Part shown: piece by piece, positions 26,677-35,200 of the stretch
How the letters are laid out: each line of letters starts with the position of its first letter
How positions within the stretch are numbered: the first letter of the stretch is position 1
Origin: Blastocatellia bacterium
GTDB taxonomy: Bacteria; Acidobacteriota; Blastocatellia; Chloracidobacteriales; Chloracidobacteriaceae
DNA: 41,266 nucleotides
Direction: 5' to 3'
NCBI GenBank assembly: GCA_019695185.1
Contig: JAIBAN010000071.1
Span: 1-41,266 of the forward strand
The notes under the pieces: generated by a model
The model's input: the letters and a program-made list of their open reading frames with translations, nothing else
Told to the model about the DNA's origin: nothing
The model's database searches: none
Made by a program: the position numbers and the translations under genes

Positions 26677-29600
26677 TCACTGTGTTGGTTTGGTTCGGAC
26701 CTGCCACTTGATGCCATCGGAGCCGGTATCCACGGTGGGCATGGAGGAAAGTGTTTCAAAATGCAGGCTTTCGGTTGGGAGATTGGTTGATTCCGTGACG
26801 GGGCGTTCGCGCAGGGCCACGATTTCTTCGGCTCTGGAGGGGGGAATGAGGCTGAATTCTTCAAACAGCCGGGCGGAAAATTCGGCAGCCGTGGGGCGTT
26901 GATTCGGGTCTTTGGCAAGGGCGCACATGACGATATGCTCAACCTCAGGCGGTAGGTTTTTAACCAATGCGCTCAAACGTTCGGGTGTATTGCGCAAATG
27001 GGCCATGACGATGGCGACCAAACCGCCGGAGCTTTCGGCCTTAAACGGCACGTCTCCGGTCAGCATTTCATAAAACATAATGCCTACGCTGTAGACATCC
27101 GACCGCCCGTCATAGGGTTTGGCCTCCAGCCGTTCCGGGGCCATATACACCGGTGTTCCAACAATCCCGCCAGTCATGGTCAGCCGCGCCAAATCCTCGC
27201 CGGTGTCCGCACTCAACATTTTGGCGACACCGAAATCAAGCACTTTGACCACTTCGCCCGTCGGGGTCTGATTGAGAAAAATGTTTTCCGGTTTGATGTC
27301 ACGGTGAATGATGCCCATCCGATGGGCTTCAACCAGAGCTTCACAAACAGACGGGATGATTTGCATACAGCGGCGCAGGGACAGATGTCCGTGGCGGTGC
27401 AGTTCATCTGCAAGGCTGTGGCCGGTCAGCAGTTCCATCACCAGATAGGCGATACCGTCGGTTGAAATGCCTGAATCCAGTACCTGAATGGCGTTCGGAT
27501 GGTTCAGCCGGGAAGCCGAAACGCCTTCGCGCTTAAAGCGTTCAATCGCGTCGGCGCTGTCATTGCCCGGCTTGGGCTTGAAAACCTTGACCGCCACATA
27601 CCGGTTCAGGGCCAGATGGGTTGCCTTGAAAACCGCGCCAAACCCACCCGCCCCGATTTTTTCCTCCAGCCGATACTTGCCATCGAGGACGGTTCCGGCC
27701 AGCGCCTCGGCCAGGGCTGAGAAAATCCGGTCCGCCTGCTGTTGCGAGGCAATCAATTCATCATTCTTTTTGGCCAACTCCTTGTTTTTGCGGTCCAGTT
27801 CGGCATTCTGCTGGGCCAGTTGGGCCGCTGCCTGAGCCTGAATTTCCGCTGCTTCAGCCTTGGCATGGGCTGCTTGTGATTGGATTTCGGCTGCTTCGGC
27901 CCGGAGGTGAGCTTCCTGCAAACGGGCCCGGGCCTGAGCCCGATTGTTCTGGATGTGAAAAGCTCCAATTAACGAGCCGCCCGCCGCCAGACAATAGAAC
28001 CCATAGGCCCACCACGTACGCCAGAGGGGAGGCAGCACGCGAATCCGGACCTGGATTCCTTCCTCGTTCCAGACTCCGTCATTGTTGGAACCTTTGACGC
28101 GAAACACATACTCGCCGGGGTCCAGGTTCGTGTAGCTGGCATAGCGGCGCGTTCCGCACAAAATCCACTTCCGGTCAAACCCTTCCAATTGATAGGCATA
28201 CTGGTTTTTCTCCGGCAAGGTGAAATTGAGGGCCGCAAACTCAAACGCAAGGTAGTTTTCATCATGGCGCAAGACCACTGTTTCATGAAGGTCAAAATTC
28301 TCCACCTTTTTGTCAAACTTCAGAAACCGGGAAATCACGACGGGGGGAACATACGGGTTATCCAGAATGCCTTCGGGGTGAAATGTGTTAAAGCCATTGA
28401 TGCCGCCGAAAAACATTTCCCCATGAGTGTTCTGAAACGAGGCTCCAGCGTTGAATTCATTGCTTTGCAGGCCATCCCGGATGTCGTAGTTGTGACAGGC
28501 TTTGGTGTTGGGGTGGAATTTGCAGAGGCCCGCATTGGTACTGAGCCACAGATTGCCCGCCCAATCCTCCAGGATGCCGTAAATGACATCGTTGGGCAGT
28601 CCATCCCTGGTTGTGTAGGACGTAAAGGTTTCCGTTTGCAGGTCAAACCGGTTCAAACCGCCTTCGGTCCCGACCCAAACCGTTCCGGTTTTGTCCTGAA
28701 ACAAGGCCCGCACACTGTTGCTTGACAGGCTGTTGGGCCGGTTGGGATTTGCCTGAAACCGCTGAAACGTGTTGTCAGTCCGATTGAGCCGGTTCAAACC
28801 GGCATCTGGTGTGCCCACCCACAGCGTTCCGGAGCGGTCTTCAAAGACCACGCTCACGTCGTTACTGCTCAGGCTCTGCGGGGCATCCGGTGCATGGGTC
28901 AAGCGGGTGATGGAGCCATTCGCCGGGTCAAGCCGGTTGAGGCCTCCGCCCTGAGTCCCCACCCAAATCAGGCCGCTTCGGTCCGGAAGCACCGTCCACA
29001 CATCATTGCTGCCTAAACTGTTTGGATTGGCCGGGTCATGCTGATACCGGACCCAGGTCTGACGATTGGGGTCAAAGTGGTTCAGCCCACCGCCGAAGGT
29101 TCCCACCCACAAGGTTTCAATTGGCCCTCGGCTGAGGCACCAGACCCGGTTACTGGAAAGACTGTTGGGGTCTTTCGGATTGTTTTGAAAAAACGAAAAT
29201 TGGCCGGTTTTCCGGTCCAGGCAATTCAGCCCGCCCCCGTTGGTTCCCACCCAGAGCCGCCCGGCGGAGTCTTCCGCAATGGTTCGGACGCCATTGTGAC
29301 TAAGGCTGTTCGGATTGCGCGGGTCATGGGCAAAATGGGTAAACGGGCGAATGGTTTGGTCCAACCGGTTGACGCCTCCGCCCAGCGTGCCGACCCAGAG
29401 TGAACCCGCACTGTCTAAAAAGAGCGAGCGCACATCGTTATGGCTCAGGCTGGACTGGTTTTGCGGGTCATTCAAATACCCGGTGACGGTTCCGGTGGCC
29501 GGGTCCAACCGGTTCAGGCCATGGTCGGTTCCTACCCACAGGAGCCCGGCCCGGTCGGAGCAGAGCGCCCGGATGCTTTCATTGCCCAATCGGTTGGGGG

Positions 29601-30465
29601 TGGTTGGGTCTTTGCCAATGTGGCGAAACTCTCCCCGGTTGCGGTCCAATTGGTCCAGCCCGCTGTCGGCAGTCCCAATCCACAAGCGGGCTGAGGTATC
29701 TTCGACAATCACCCGCACGCTGTTACTGCTCAAGGTGGCAGGGTTGGCGTCTTCATGACCGTAGTGAAAAAAAGTGCCCGTTCCAGGGTTGAGCCGATAC
29801 AGGCCCTGGTCGGTGGTGCCAACCCAAACCACTCCGGTCCGGTCAGTCGTCAGACAGGAAATATGATTGCTCCCCAAGCCGGTGGGCTGGTCAGGCTGGG
29901 CGGCAACATGCTCAAAGTTTTGTCTGGCAGGGGCAAACCGATGCAGCCCTCCGCCTGTGGTGCCCACCCAAATGTGACCTGCTTTGTCTTCGCAGAGAGC
30001 GGAAATATGGTTGTCCTGGAGGCTGCCAGGGCGTTCAGGCTGATTGGCGAAAGTCTGAAATCGTTGGGTGCTGCGGTCAAACCGACAAAGCCCGTTGTTG
30101 GTCCCAATCCAAAGCTGTCCGGAACTGTCTTCCAGGAGGGCTGCCACCCGGTTCCCGCACAGACTGTTGGCCGATTGCGGGTCATGCCGGTAAATCAGGA
30201 ATTCATAGCCGTCATAGCGGTTCAGGCCGTCCTGCGTGCCCAGCCATAAAAAGCCCTGCCGGTCCTGAAGCATGCAAAGGACGGAACTTTGCGAAAGGCC
30301 CTGTTCCAGAGAAAGACGGATGAATTTAAGGCCGGGTGTCTGGGCCAGGACCCCAATGCCAGGGGAAATCAATGTCCAAAGGAGCCAACCCACACAAATC
30401 CCGACTGCCAAATATTTGGCCAAGAACCAGCCAGGTTTCTTTGTTCGGTTTGAAATCGCCCCCAT
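26677..30465 (-). CDS. Two-propeller periplasmic sensor (Reg_prop, Y_Y_Y) fused to a Ser/Thr kinase
   Basis: 1262 residues. An N-terminal anchor/signal (about 14-40) is followed by 14 Reg_prop repeats of the type WVGTxGGGLNRLDP (13 with WxGT or WxST and one FFGGINGF), i.e. two seven-bladed propellers. The Y_Y_Y domain (FTLPEKNQYAYQLEGFD) and a transmembrane helix near 815-835 come next. An Ala/Glu/Gln coiled coil (about 836-925) leads to a Hanks kinase: GAGGFGAVF, VAVKVFKPK, HRDIKPEN with D1056 and DFGVAK. In hybrid two-component systems this sensor precedes a histidine kinase; here a Ser/Thr kinase takes that place. A ligand (possibly a glycan, as in Bacteroides systems) would bind outside and signal through the coiled coil. 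AGGA lies before the ATG. Confidence 0.93.
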   Translation of the reverse strand: MGAISNRTKKPGWFLAKYLAVGICVGWLLWTLISPGIGVLAQTPGLKFIRLSLEQGLSQSSVLCMLQDRQGFLWLGTQDGLNRYDGYEFLIYRHDPQSANSLCGNRVAALLEDSSGQLWIGTNNGLCRFDRSTQRFQTFANQPERPGSLQDNHISALCEDKAGHIWVGTTGGGLHRFAPARQNFEHVAAQPDQPTGLGSNHISCLTTDRTGVVWVGTTDQGLYRLNPGTGTFFHYGHEDANPATLSSNSVRVIVEDTSARLWIGTADSGLDQLDRNRGEFRHIGKDPTTPNRLGNESIRALCSDRAGLLWVGTDHGLNRLDPATGTVTGYLNDPQNQSSLSHNDVRSLFLDSAGSLWVGTLGGGVNRLDQTIRPFTHFAHDPRNPNSLSHNGVRTIAEDSAGRLWVGTNGGGLNCLDRKTGQFSFFQNNPKDPNSLSSNRVWCLSRGPIETLWVGTFGGGLNHFDPNRQTWVRYQHDPANPNSLGSNDVWTVLPDRSGLIWVGTQGGGLNRLDPANGSITRLTHAPDAPQSLSSNDVSVVFEDRSGTLWVGTPDAGLNRLNRTDNTFQRFQANPNRPNSLSSNSVRALFQDKTGTVWVGTEGGLNRFDLQTETFTSYTTRDGLPNDVIYGILEDWAGNLWLSTNAGLCKFHPNTKACHNYDIRDGLQSNEFNAGASFQNTHGEMFFGGINGFNTFHPEGILDNPYVPPVVISRFLKFDKKVENFDLHETVVLRHDENYLAFEFAALNFTLPEKNQYAYQLEGFDRKWILCGTRRYASYTNLDPGEYVFRVKGSNNDGVWNEEGIQVRIRVLPPLWRTWWAYGFYCLAAGGSLIGAFHIQNNRAQARARLQEAHLRAEAAEIQSQAAHAKAEAAEIQAQAAAQLAQQNAELDRKNKELAKKNDELIASQQQADRIFSALAEALAGTVLDGKYRLEEKIGAGGFGAVFKATHLALNRYVAVKVFKPKPGNDSADAIERFKREGVSASRLNHPNAIQVLDSGISTDGIAYLVMELLTGHSLADELHRHGHLSLRRCMQIIPSVCEALVEAHRMGIIHRDIKPENIFLNQTPTGEVVKVLDFGVAKMLSADTGEDLARLTMTGGIVGTPVYMAPERLEAKPYDGRSDVYSVGIMFYEMLTGDVPFKAESSGGLVAIVMAHLRNTPERLSALVKNLPPEVEHIVMCALAKDPNQRPTAAEFSARLFEEFSLIPPSRAEEIVALRERPVTESTNLPTESLHFETLSSMPTVDTGSDGIKWQVRTKPTQ

Positions 30466-30574
30466 GATTCCTGGGACAGTTCATGAACGTATGGGATTTG
30501 CTTACAAAAGAGATTGCTGTCGGTTGGGATGCGTGACTTTATTTTTGAGACCTGCTCTCAAGGGCGGCCTTATG

Positions 30575-30693
30575 AATTGAGAATTGAGAATTGATGTTCT
30601 TTCAATTTTTTTCAGTTTTCCAGGTCCGGTTCCCATCTGGAGAGAGCTCTTCCCTAGATTCCGTTGTTCATTCTCAATTCTCAATTCTCAATT
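30575..30693. repeat. Inverted heptamer array, unit AATTGAG (locus H)
   Basis: Two AATTGAG copies plus AATTGA at 30575-30594. The opposite arm, two AATTCTC plus partial units, lies at 30670-30693. It overlaps the first bases of the TAA stop of the EutN gene (30694-30692). Confidence 0.92.
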
Positions 30694-30958
30694 ATTTGGT
30701 CGTGACCGTATCCACAATTCCCGTGATGGTACAGTCGGTCGGAACATTATTTGGCTCGAAGGGGAAGGAGGCTTCCTTTCCCCGGCACCAGATAACGGTT
30801 TCCCCCGCTCCTGCCCCGATGGAATCAATGGCCACCATCGGTTTCCCCTGGTTTTTGAAATGGGCGTCAATGGGCTGCACGACCAGAAGTTTATAGCCGT
30901 GCAACTCCGGGTTTTTAATGGTGCAGACAACATTTCCAAGAACTTTGGCAAGGCGCAT
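30692..30958 (-). CDS. EutN/CcmL-type bacterial microcompartment vertex protein
   Basis: 88 residues, the family's usual length. The family pattern is plain: MRLAKVLGNVVCTIKNP, LLVVQPIDAHFKNQGKP, VAIDSIGAGAGETVIWCRG, and DCTITGIVDTV. These proteins form pentamers that close the vertices of microcompartment shells. No hexameric BMC-H shell protein, signature enzyme or aldehyde dehydrogenase is nearby, so it is an orphan in this window; it could serve a shell encoded elsewhere or have another role. The upstream leader is filled by a TTCAGGG array and no ribosome-binding site is visible before ATG 30958. The stop abuts array H. Confidence 0.88.
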   Translation of the reverse strand: MRLAKVLGNVVCTIKNPELHGYKLLVVQPIDAHFKNQGKPMVAIDSIGAGAGETVIWCRGKEASFPFEPNNVPTDCTITGIVDTVTTK

Positions 30959-30970
30959 ACAAAACCAGGA

Positions 30971-31215
30971 TTCAGGATTCAGGGTTCAGGGTTCAGGGTT
31001 CAGGGTTCAGGGTCTAGGGTTCAGGATTCAGGGTTCAGGGTTCAGGGTTCAGGGTCTAGGGTTCAGGGTTCAGGGTTCAGAACCTTTTGAATGGATAATT
31101 GACAATGGGCAATTGACGGTTATTTCCTTGTTCAATCCTTAAATTTGTCAGTTATTCGAAAACCCTGAACCCTGAACCCTGAACCCTAGACCCTAGACCC
31201 TGAACCCTAGACCCT
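30971..31215. repeat. Long inverted heptamer array, unit TTCAGGG (locus I)
   Basis: Fifteen heptamers at 30971-31075 (mostly TTCAGGG, with TTCAGGA first and again at 31020, and TCTAGGG at 31013 and 31055). After an 82-nt spacer come seven complementary units at 31163-31211 (CCCTGAA four, CCCTAGA three). The variant TCTAGGG/CCCTAGA occurs in both arms. The TAG stop of the gene at 31214 overlaps the right end. The spacer holds AATTGAC twice at a 14-nt period near 31098-31118. Confidence 0.96.
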
Positions 31216-31579
31216 AAATATTCACCGTAAACTGTTGCGGTGGGCCTTCAAAGGCAAAGCCGTTGATGTCTTCCACCCGGACGAAAAATTTCGGGAAATT
31301 GGCCTTGGGCATATGGTGGGACAGATGTTCCACTTCTGCATCGTCCAGTTCCAGAATTTCAGCCGCCGCCGAGGTCTTGCTGCTGTTTTCAATTCGTCCA
31401 TCGCTGGAAGTCACATTGTCATCCCGCTTGATGCGGCCATGAACCACGCCAAACGAAGTGTAGAGAACCAGATTGGTAAACATCCGTCTTTGGTCGGACC
31501 CAAATGAGGCGCGAATCGCTTTGAAGAGCGCCTCGCTCATTATGGATTTTCCGCCCGGACGGGAAAAATCGCTGCTCAT
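31214..31579 (-). CDS. Conserved protein of unknown function, paralogue B of a tandem pair
   Basis: 121 residues from ATG 31579, chosen because AGGAGG lies 9 nt upstream. It aligns with the upstream gene over almost its whole length: MSEALFKAIRASF, MFTNLVLYTSFGVVHGR, EILELDDAEVEHLSHHMP, ANFPKFFVRVEDINGFAF. I recognise no family. The gene follows its paralogue by 25 nt on the same strand, so one operon. The EutN gene lies next downstream, beyond the TTCAGGG array. The TAG stop is formed in the array. Confidence 0.75.
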   Translation of the reverse strand: MSSDFSRPGGKSIMSEALFKAIRASFGSDQRRMFTNLVLYTSFGVVHGRIKRDDNVTSSDGRIENSSKTSAAAEILELDDAEVEHLSHHMPKANFPKFFVRVEDINGFAFEGPPQQFTVNI

Positions 31580-31604
31580 GCGGAAATTCCTCCTGCAAAT
31601 AGGA

Positions 31605-31961
31605 TTAGGAAAGTGCCTGTACGTCAAAGGCAAAACTCAGGATTTCATCCATTTTGACATACAGCTTGGGAAAGTTGGCCGTGGGGAGGTGACTGGAAAA
31701 ATGCTCCACTTCGGCATCGTCCAGCTCCAGGATGTCGGTTTCGATACGCACCCGGCTCACGTTTTCAAGTTTGGCATCATGGGCACGGGAAATACTGTCG
31801 GTCATGGTCCGCGAGACTTTTCCCCGCACAATGCCATACGGGGTATAGACGACCAAATTGGTGAACGTGCGGGTCAGGTCCGCATCCAACGACGAACGAA
31901 TGGCTGTAAACAGCGTGTCGCTCATCCGGAATTTCATACCTTGGGGTGATTCGAAGCCCAT
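31605..31961 (-). CDS. Conserved protein of unknown function, paralogue A of a tandem pair
   Basis: 118 residues (MGFESPQGMKFRMSDTLFTAIRS). Shared with paralogue B: FTNLVVYTPYGIVRGKV, ILELDDAEVEHFSSHLP, ANFPKLYVKMDEILSFAF. The pattern FTNLVxYTxxGxVxG followed by ELDDAEVEH is the core and may form a small beta barrel; this is a guess. Start uncertain: ATG 31961, Met9 (AAGG nearby) or Met13. No ribosome-binding site precedes ATG 31961 because the 26-mer repeat ends there. First gene of the pair. Confidence 0.72.
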   Translation of the reverse strand: MGFESPQGMKFRMSDTLFTAIRSSLDADLTRTFTNLVVYTPYGIVRGKVSRTMTDSISRAHDAKLENVSRVRIETDILELDDAEVEHFSSHLPTANFPKLYVKMDEILSFAFDVQALS

Positions 31962-31968
31962 AGTTTTT

Positions 31969-32295
31969 GTTTTGAGTTCCGCCTTCAGGCGGCAGTTTTG
32001 AGTTCCGCGTTTACGCGGCAGTTTTGAGTTCCGCCTTCAGGCGGCTTCGCCAAGGGCAACGGAAAATGACGGCACCTTTGGCCTTCCCACCTGCCGCTGA
32101 AAGTTTTTGTTTTGCACATCCCGCATGAAGGTGGCGTCAGCGATGGGTGATTATACCCGTGGTTTTTCAAGCACGGCAAAAACTGGTGCCAGTTTATGAC
32201 CAAATCAAACGGGCAATGAGAAGATGGCAACCTTCAAACTGCCTGCCGCCTGAAGGCGGAACTCAAAACTGCCGCCTGAAGGCGGAACTCCAAAC
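31969..32295. repeat. Inverted array of a 26-mer containing its own hairpin (locus J)
   Basis: Three 26-nt units at 31969-32044, each GTTTTGAGTTCC plus a small palindrome; the palindrome is GCCTTCAGGC in units 1 and 3 and GCGTTTACGC in unit 2. Two complementary units lie at 32244-32295. The spacer is about 200 nt. The right arm ends 3 nt before the stop of the kinase/AAA gene, and the left arm lies 7 nt from the start of paralogue A. Confidence 0.95.
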
Positions 32296-32298
32296 TTT

Positions 32299-35200
32299 TC
32301 ACAACGCCCGGTTGATGGCTGCCAAAACCGATTCCAAAGATTTGGAAAGCAGTTTTTTATCTTCAAAGAAAGTAGTGGGGGTGACATCCGGACTCAGTTG
32401 TGCCCCCAATTGTTTAACGATTTCCACAGCTTCGGTCAGTGAAGCCTGGGCCGCCTGGGTCTGACCCAGATAAAACTGACAACGGCCAAAGACATAGAGC
32501 GCACGCCACCGCAAGGGCAGGGCATCGGCATCCTCAGAGGTGGTCAAAACGGGCTGGATGATTTCCATCGCATCAGCCGGACGGCTTTGCTCAAGATAAA
32601 TTTCAGCTTGAGAAATCAGGGTTTCGCATTCCAGCATGCGCTCGCTGATGGTGGCGACCATTTTGAGCGATTGGTTGAGGTAGTCCAGCGCCGTGTCAAA
32701 ATCACGCCGATTCTGAAACACCCGTCCCAAATGGAACAAAATCAGGGCCTCAAGCTGCCGGTTCCCGATTTGCCGGGCAAGCAACAGGGCTTTCTGGTTA
32801 AACTCCAGCGCTTTAACAACATCTCCCTGAACCCGCGCACATTCACCCAGGTAGGTCAATTCCGTAGCCTCACCGCGGGGACGATTTAAATCAGTGGCGA
32901 TTTTCAGGGATTCCTGAAAAAGTTCCTGGGCGCGTTCCGGACGATTTTGGGCCAGATATGCCACTCCCATGATGTTGAGTGCAATGGTCTGGCCAAGTTG
33001 GTCATTCAACCGAATCGAAATCTCATGGGCCTGTGCCACATGTTCCACTGCCCGTTTATATTGTCCCTGTTTGATTTCGACCCAGGCCAATTCCCGCAAG
33101 GCGACGCTTTCCCCCATCGGGTCTTTGGCGTTGCGGGCCAATTGGAGGCTGCGTTCCTGTGATTCCGCCGAGCGGGGCAACTGTCCCAGCCGGTCATAGA
33201 CCATGCCAATCGTACACATGGTGCGGGATTCGGCGCGGACATCGCCACAGCGCCGCAATATTTCCAACGCCTGACGGCAATAAAGCAAAGACAGAGCATA
33301 TTCACTGCGGGCTTCGCACATTTCACCCAATGCAGCCAATGCCTTGCCGCGTAACAGTTCGTCGTTCATGTGGCGCGAAAGAGCCAAAGCCAACTGGAGT
33401 TTCTTTTCGGCTTCGGTGACCTGCCCAAAATTGACCATCAATTGGCCCAGATTGAGGTTGAGGTCCACCATCAATTTCAACTGTTCGGGCGACACTCGTT
33501 CAAAGGAAACACCTTCTTCGGTGGCGACTTCCGGAACCAGATTAAGCCGTCGTTCGGCTTCCTCGGCCCAGCCGAAAAACCGTTTGGCTTCATCCATGGA
33601 CCAAGCCCGCCAAGCCTGGTTTCCGGCTGCAACGGCGTATTGCAGCGTTTGTTGATACTCGCCGGCGTGGTAGAAATGGTAGGCCAGTTGGGTGAGCACT
33701 CGCCCGGTTTGTCCGGAAACGCTGTATTCCTGTTCAAGTGCCTGTCCGACCTGGGCATGAAGCGAACGGCGGCGGCGGCGGTTGAGCCGACCATACAAAA
33801 CCTTTTGGACGGTGCTGTGATAAAACCGGTAGGAATCTTCATCCCGGTCGTCTATTTCACTAATGACATGTTGCGCCAGTCCTTCTTCAACGGCTGCCAG
33901 CAGGTCCCGTTCCTCCCGTTGCGTCACAGATTGGAGCAGGTCAAAGGTAAATTCCTGCCCAATGGCTGATGCCTGCATGAAAATATCCAGCGTCGGACCC
34001 GATACCCGACTGAGGGCTGCCTCAACCACATCCACCACCGAAGGGGGCAGGGTGATTTCCTCCAAGGGCGGGCATTCCCACGCATCGGCGGATTGTGTGA
34101 TATGCCCCTGTTGGACCAAGTAACGGACGATTTCCCCCAGAAAATACGGATTTCCCTTGGTTTCCCGATAGAGGTGAATGACAGTGGCTGAAGCTGCCCT
34201 CAGTCGGGTGAAAACGCCCCGGATAAAGGTGAAAGTATCTTCCTGGGTGAGCGGGTCAAGGGTGATGATTTCAAGTCCGCCATATTGGTTGAGCGTCCGT
34301 TGCCAGTTGCGCAACGGATGGCGTTCGGTGATTCCCTCTGTGCGGGCGGCTCCCATGCCGAAAATCCGCTGGCCAGTGGAACCTCTGGTCAAGTAGGCCA
34401 GCATTTCGAGGCTCAATTCATCGGCCCAGTGCATATCATCGAAAAAGAGCACCACCGGTTTTTGCTGCGACAAAGTCAGAAACAATTTGGTCAGGTATTC
34501 AAAGGTCAGGTATTTCTCATGGGCACTTTCCGATTGCACCATTTCACAAAAGAACATGAACCCTTCATCGGTGCCGAAATCCTGAAAGACGCGATCAGTC
34601 AGAGGGCCGAAAACCGCATCGGCTTTGGCTCCTCCGTCCACTTCCAACAATGCCTGGATGGGTGCCCGCAGCATGTCATAGAAGGATTTGTAGGGCGCTC
34701 CCTGGCCTGCTTCGTAAAAGTGCCCGGTGAGGAAGGTTACATCCTTGCCTGCCAGGTTACGACGGAATTCCTTGGCCAGGCGGGTTTTTCCCATGCCGGT
34801 GGCACCTAAAATAAGGACCGGTTTGCTCCTGCCGCGCAACACCCGGTCAAGCATTTCACCCAAGAGCTTCATTTCCCGGTTGCGGCCCACAAAGGTGTTA
34901 AAATTGAGCCGCCAGATGGTCTGTTCTTCGGTTTCCTCGCCAGGGCGGTAAATGCTGCCGTGGTGGTGCTGTTTGGCATAGCGCAGGGTTCGTCCGGCAG
35001 CGTCAATCAGGTCCTGGGGCGTGTTGCCGTCATTGGGGGCACCCACCACCGAAATGGTGGCATTGAGCGTGAGACCATCCGTCAGCTCAGACCGCAAAAA
35101 GCGGTGTTTGGCCAGAGCCTGTTTTAAGGTTTCGGCCAGGAGCAGGGTTTCTTCGGCGGGCAGGTCCGGCACCAAAACGGCAAATTCGTCGCTTGCCACC

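Noticed and set aside
30584..31090. Plus-strand ORF reading through the TTCAGGG array
   Set aside because: Its C-terminal half is a translated heptamer array (GSGFRVQGSG type) and it lies opposite the EutN gene.
30971..31215. Possible CRISPR array
   Set aside because: Units are 7 nt without unique spacers, and the second arm is inverted; no cas gene nearby.
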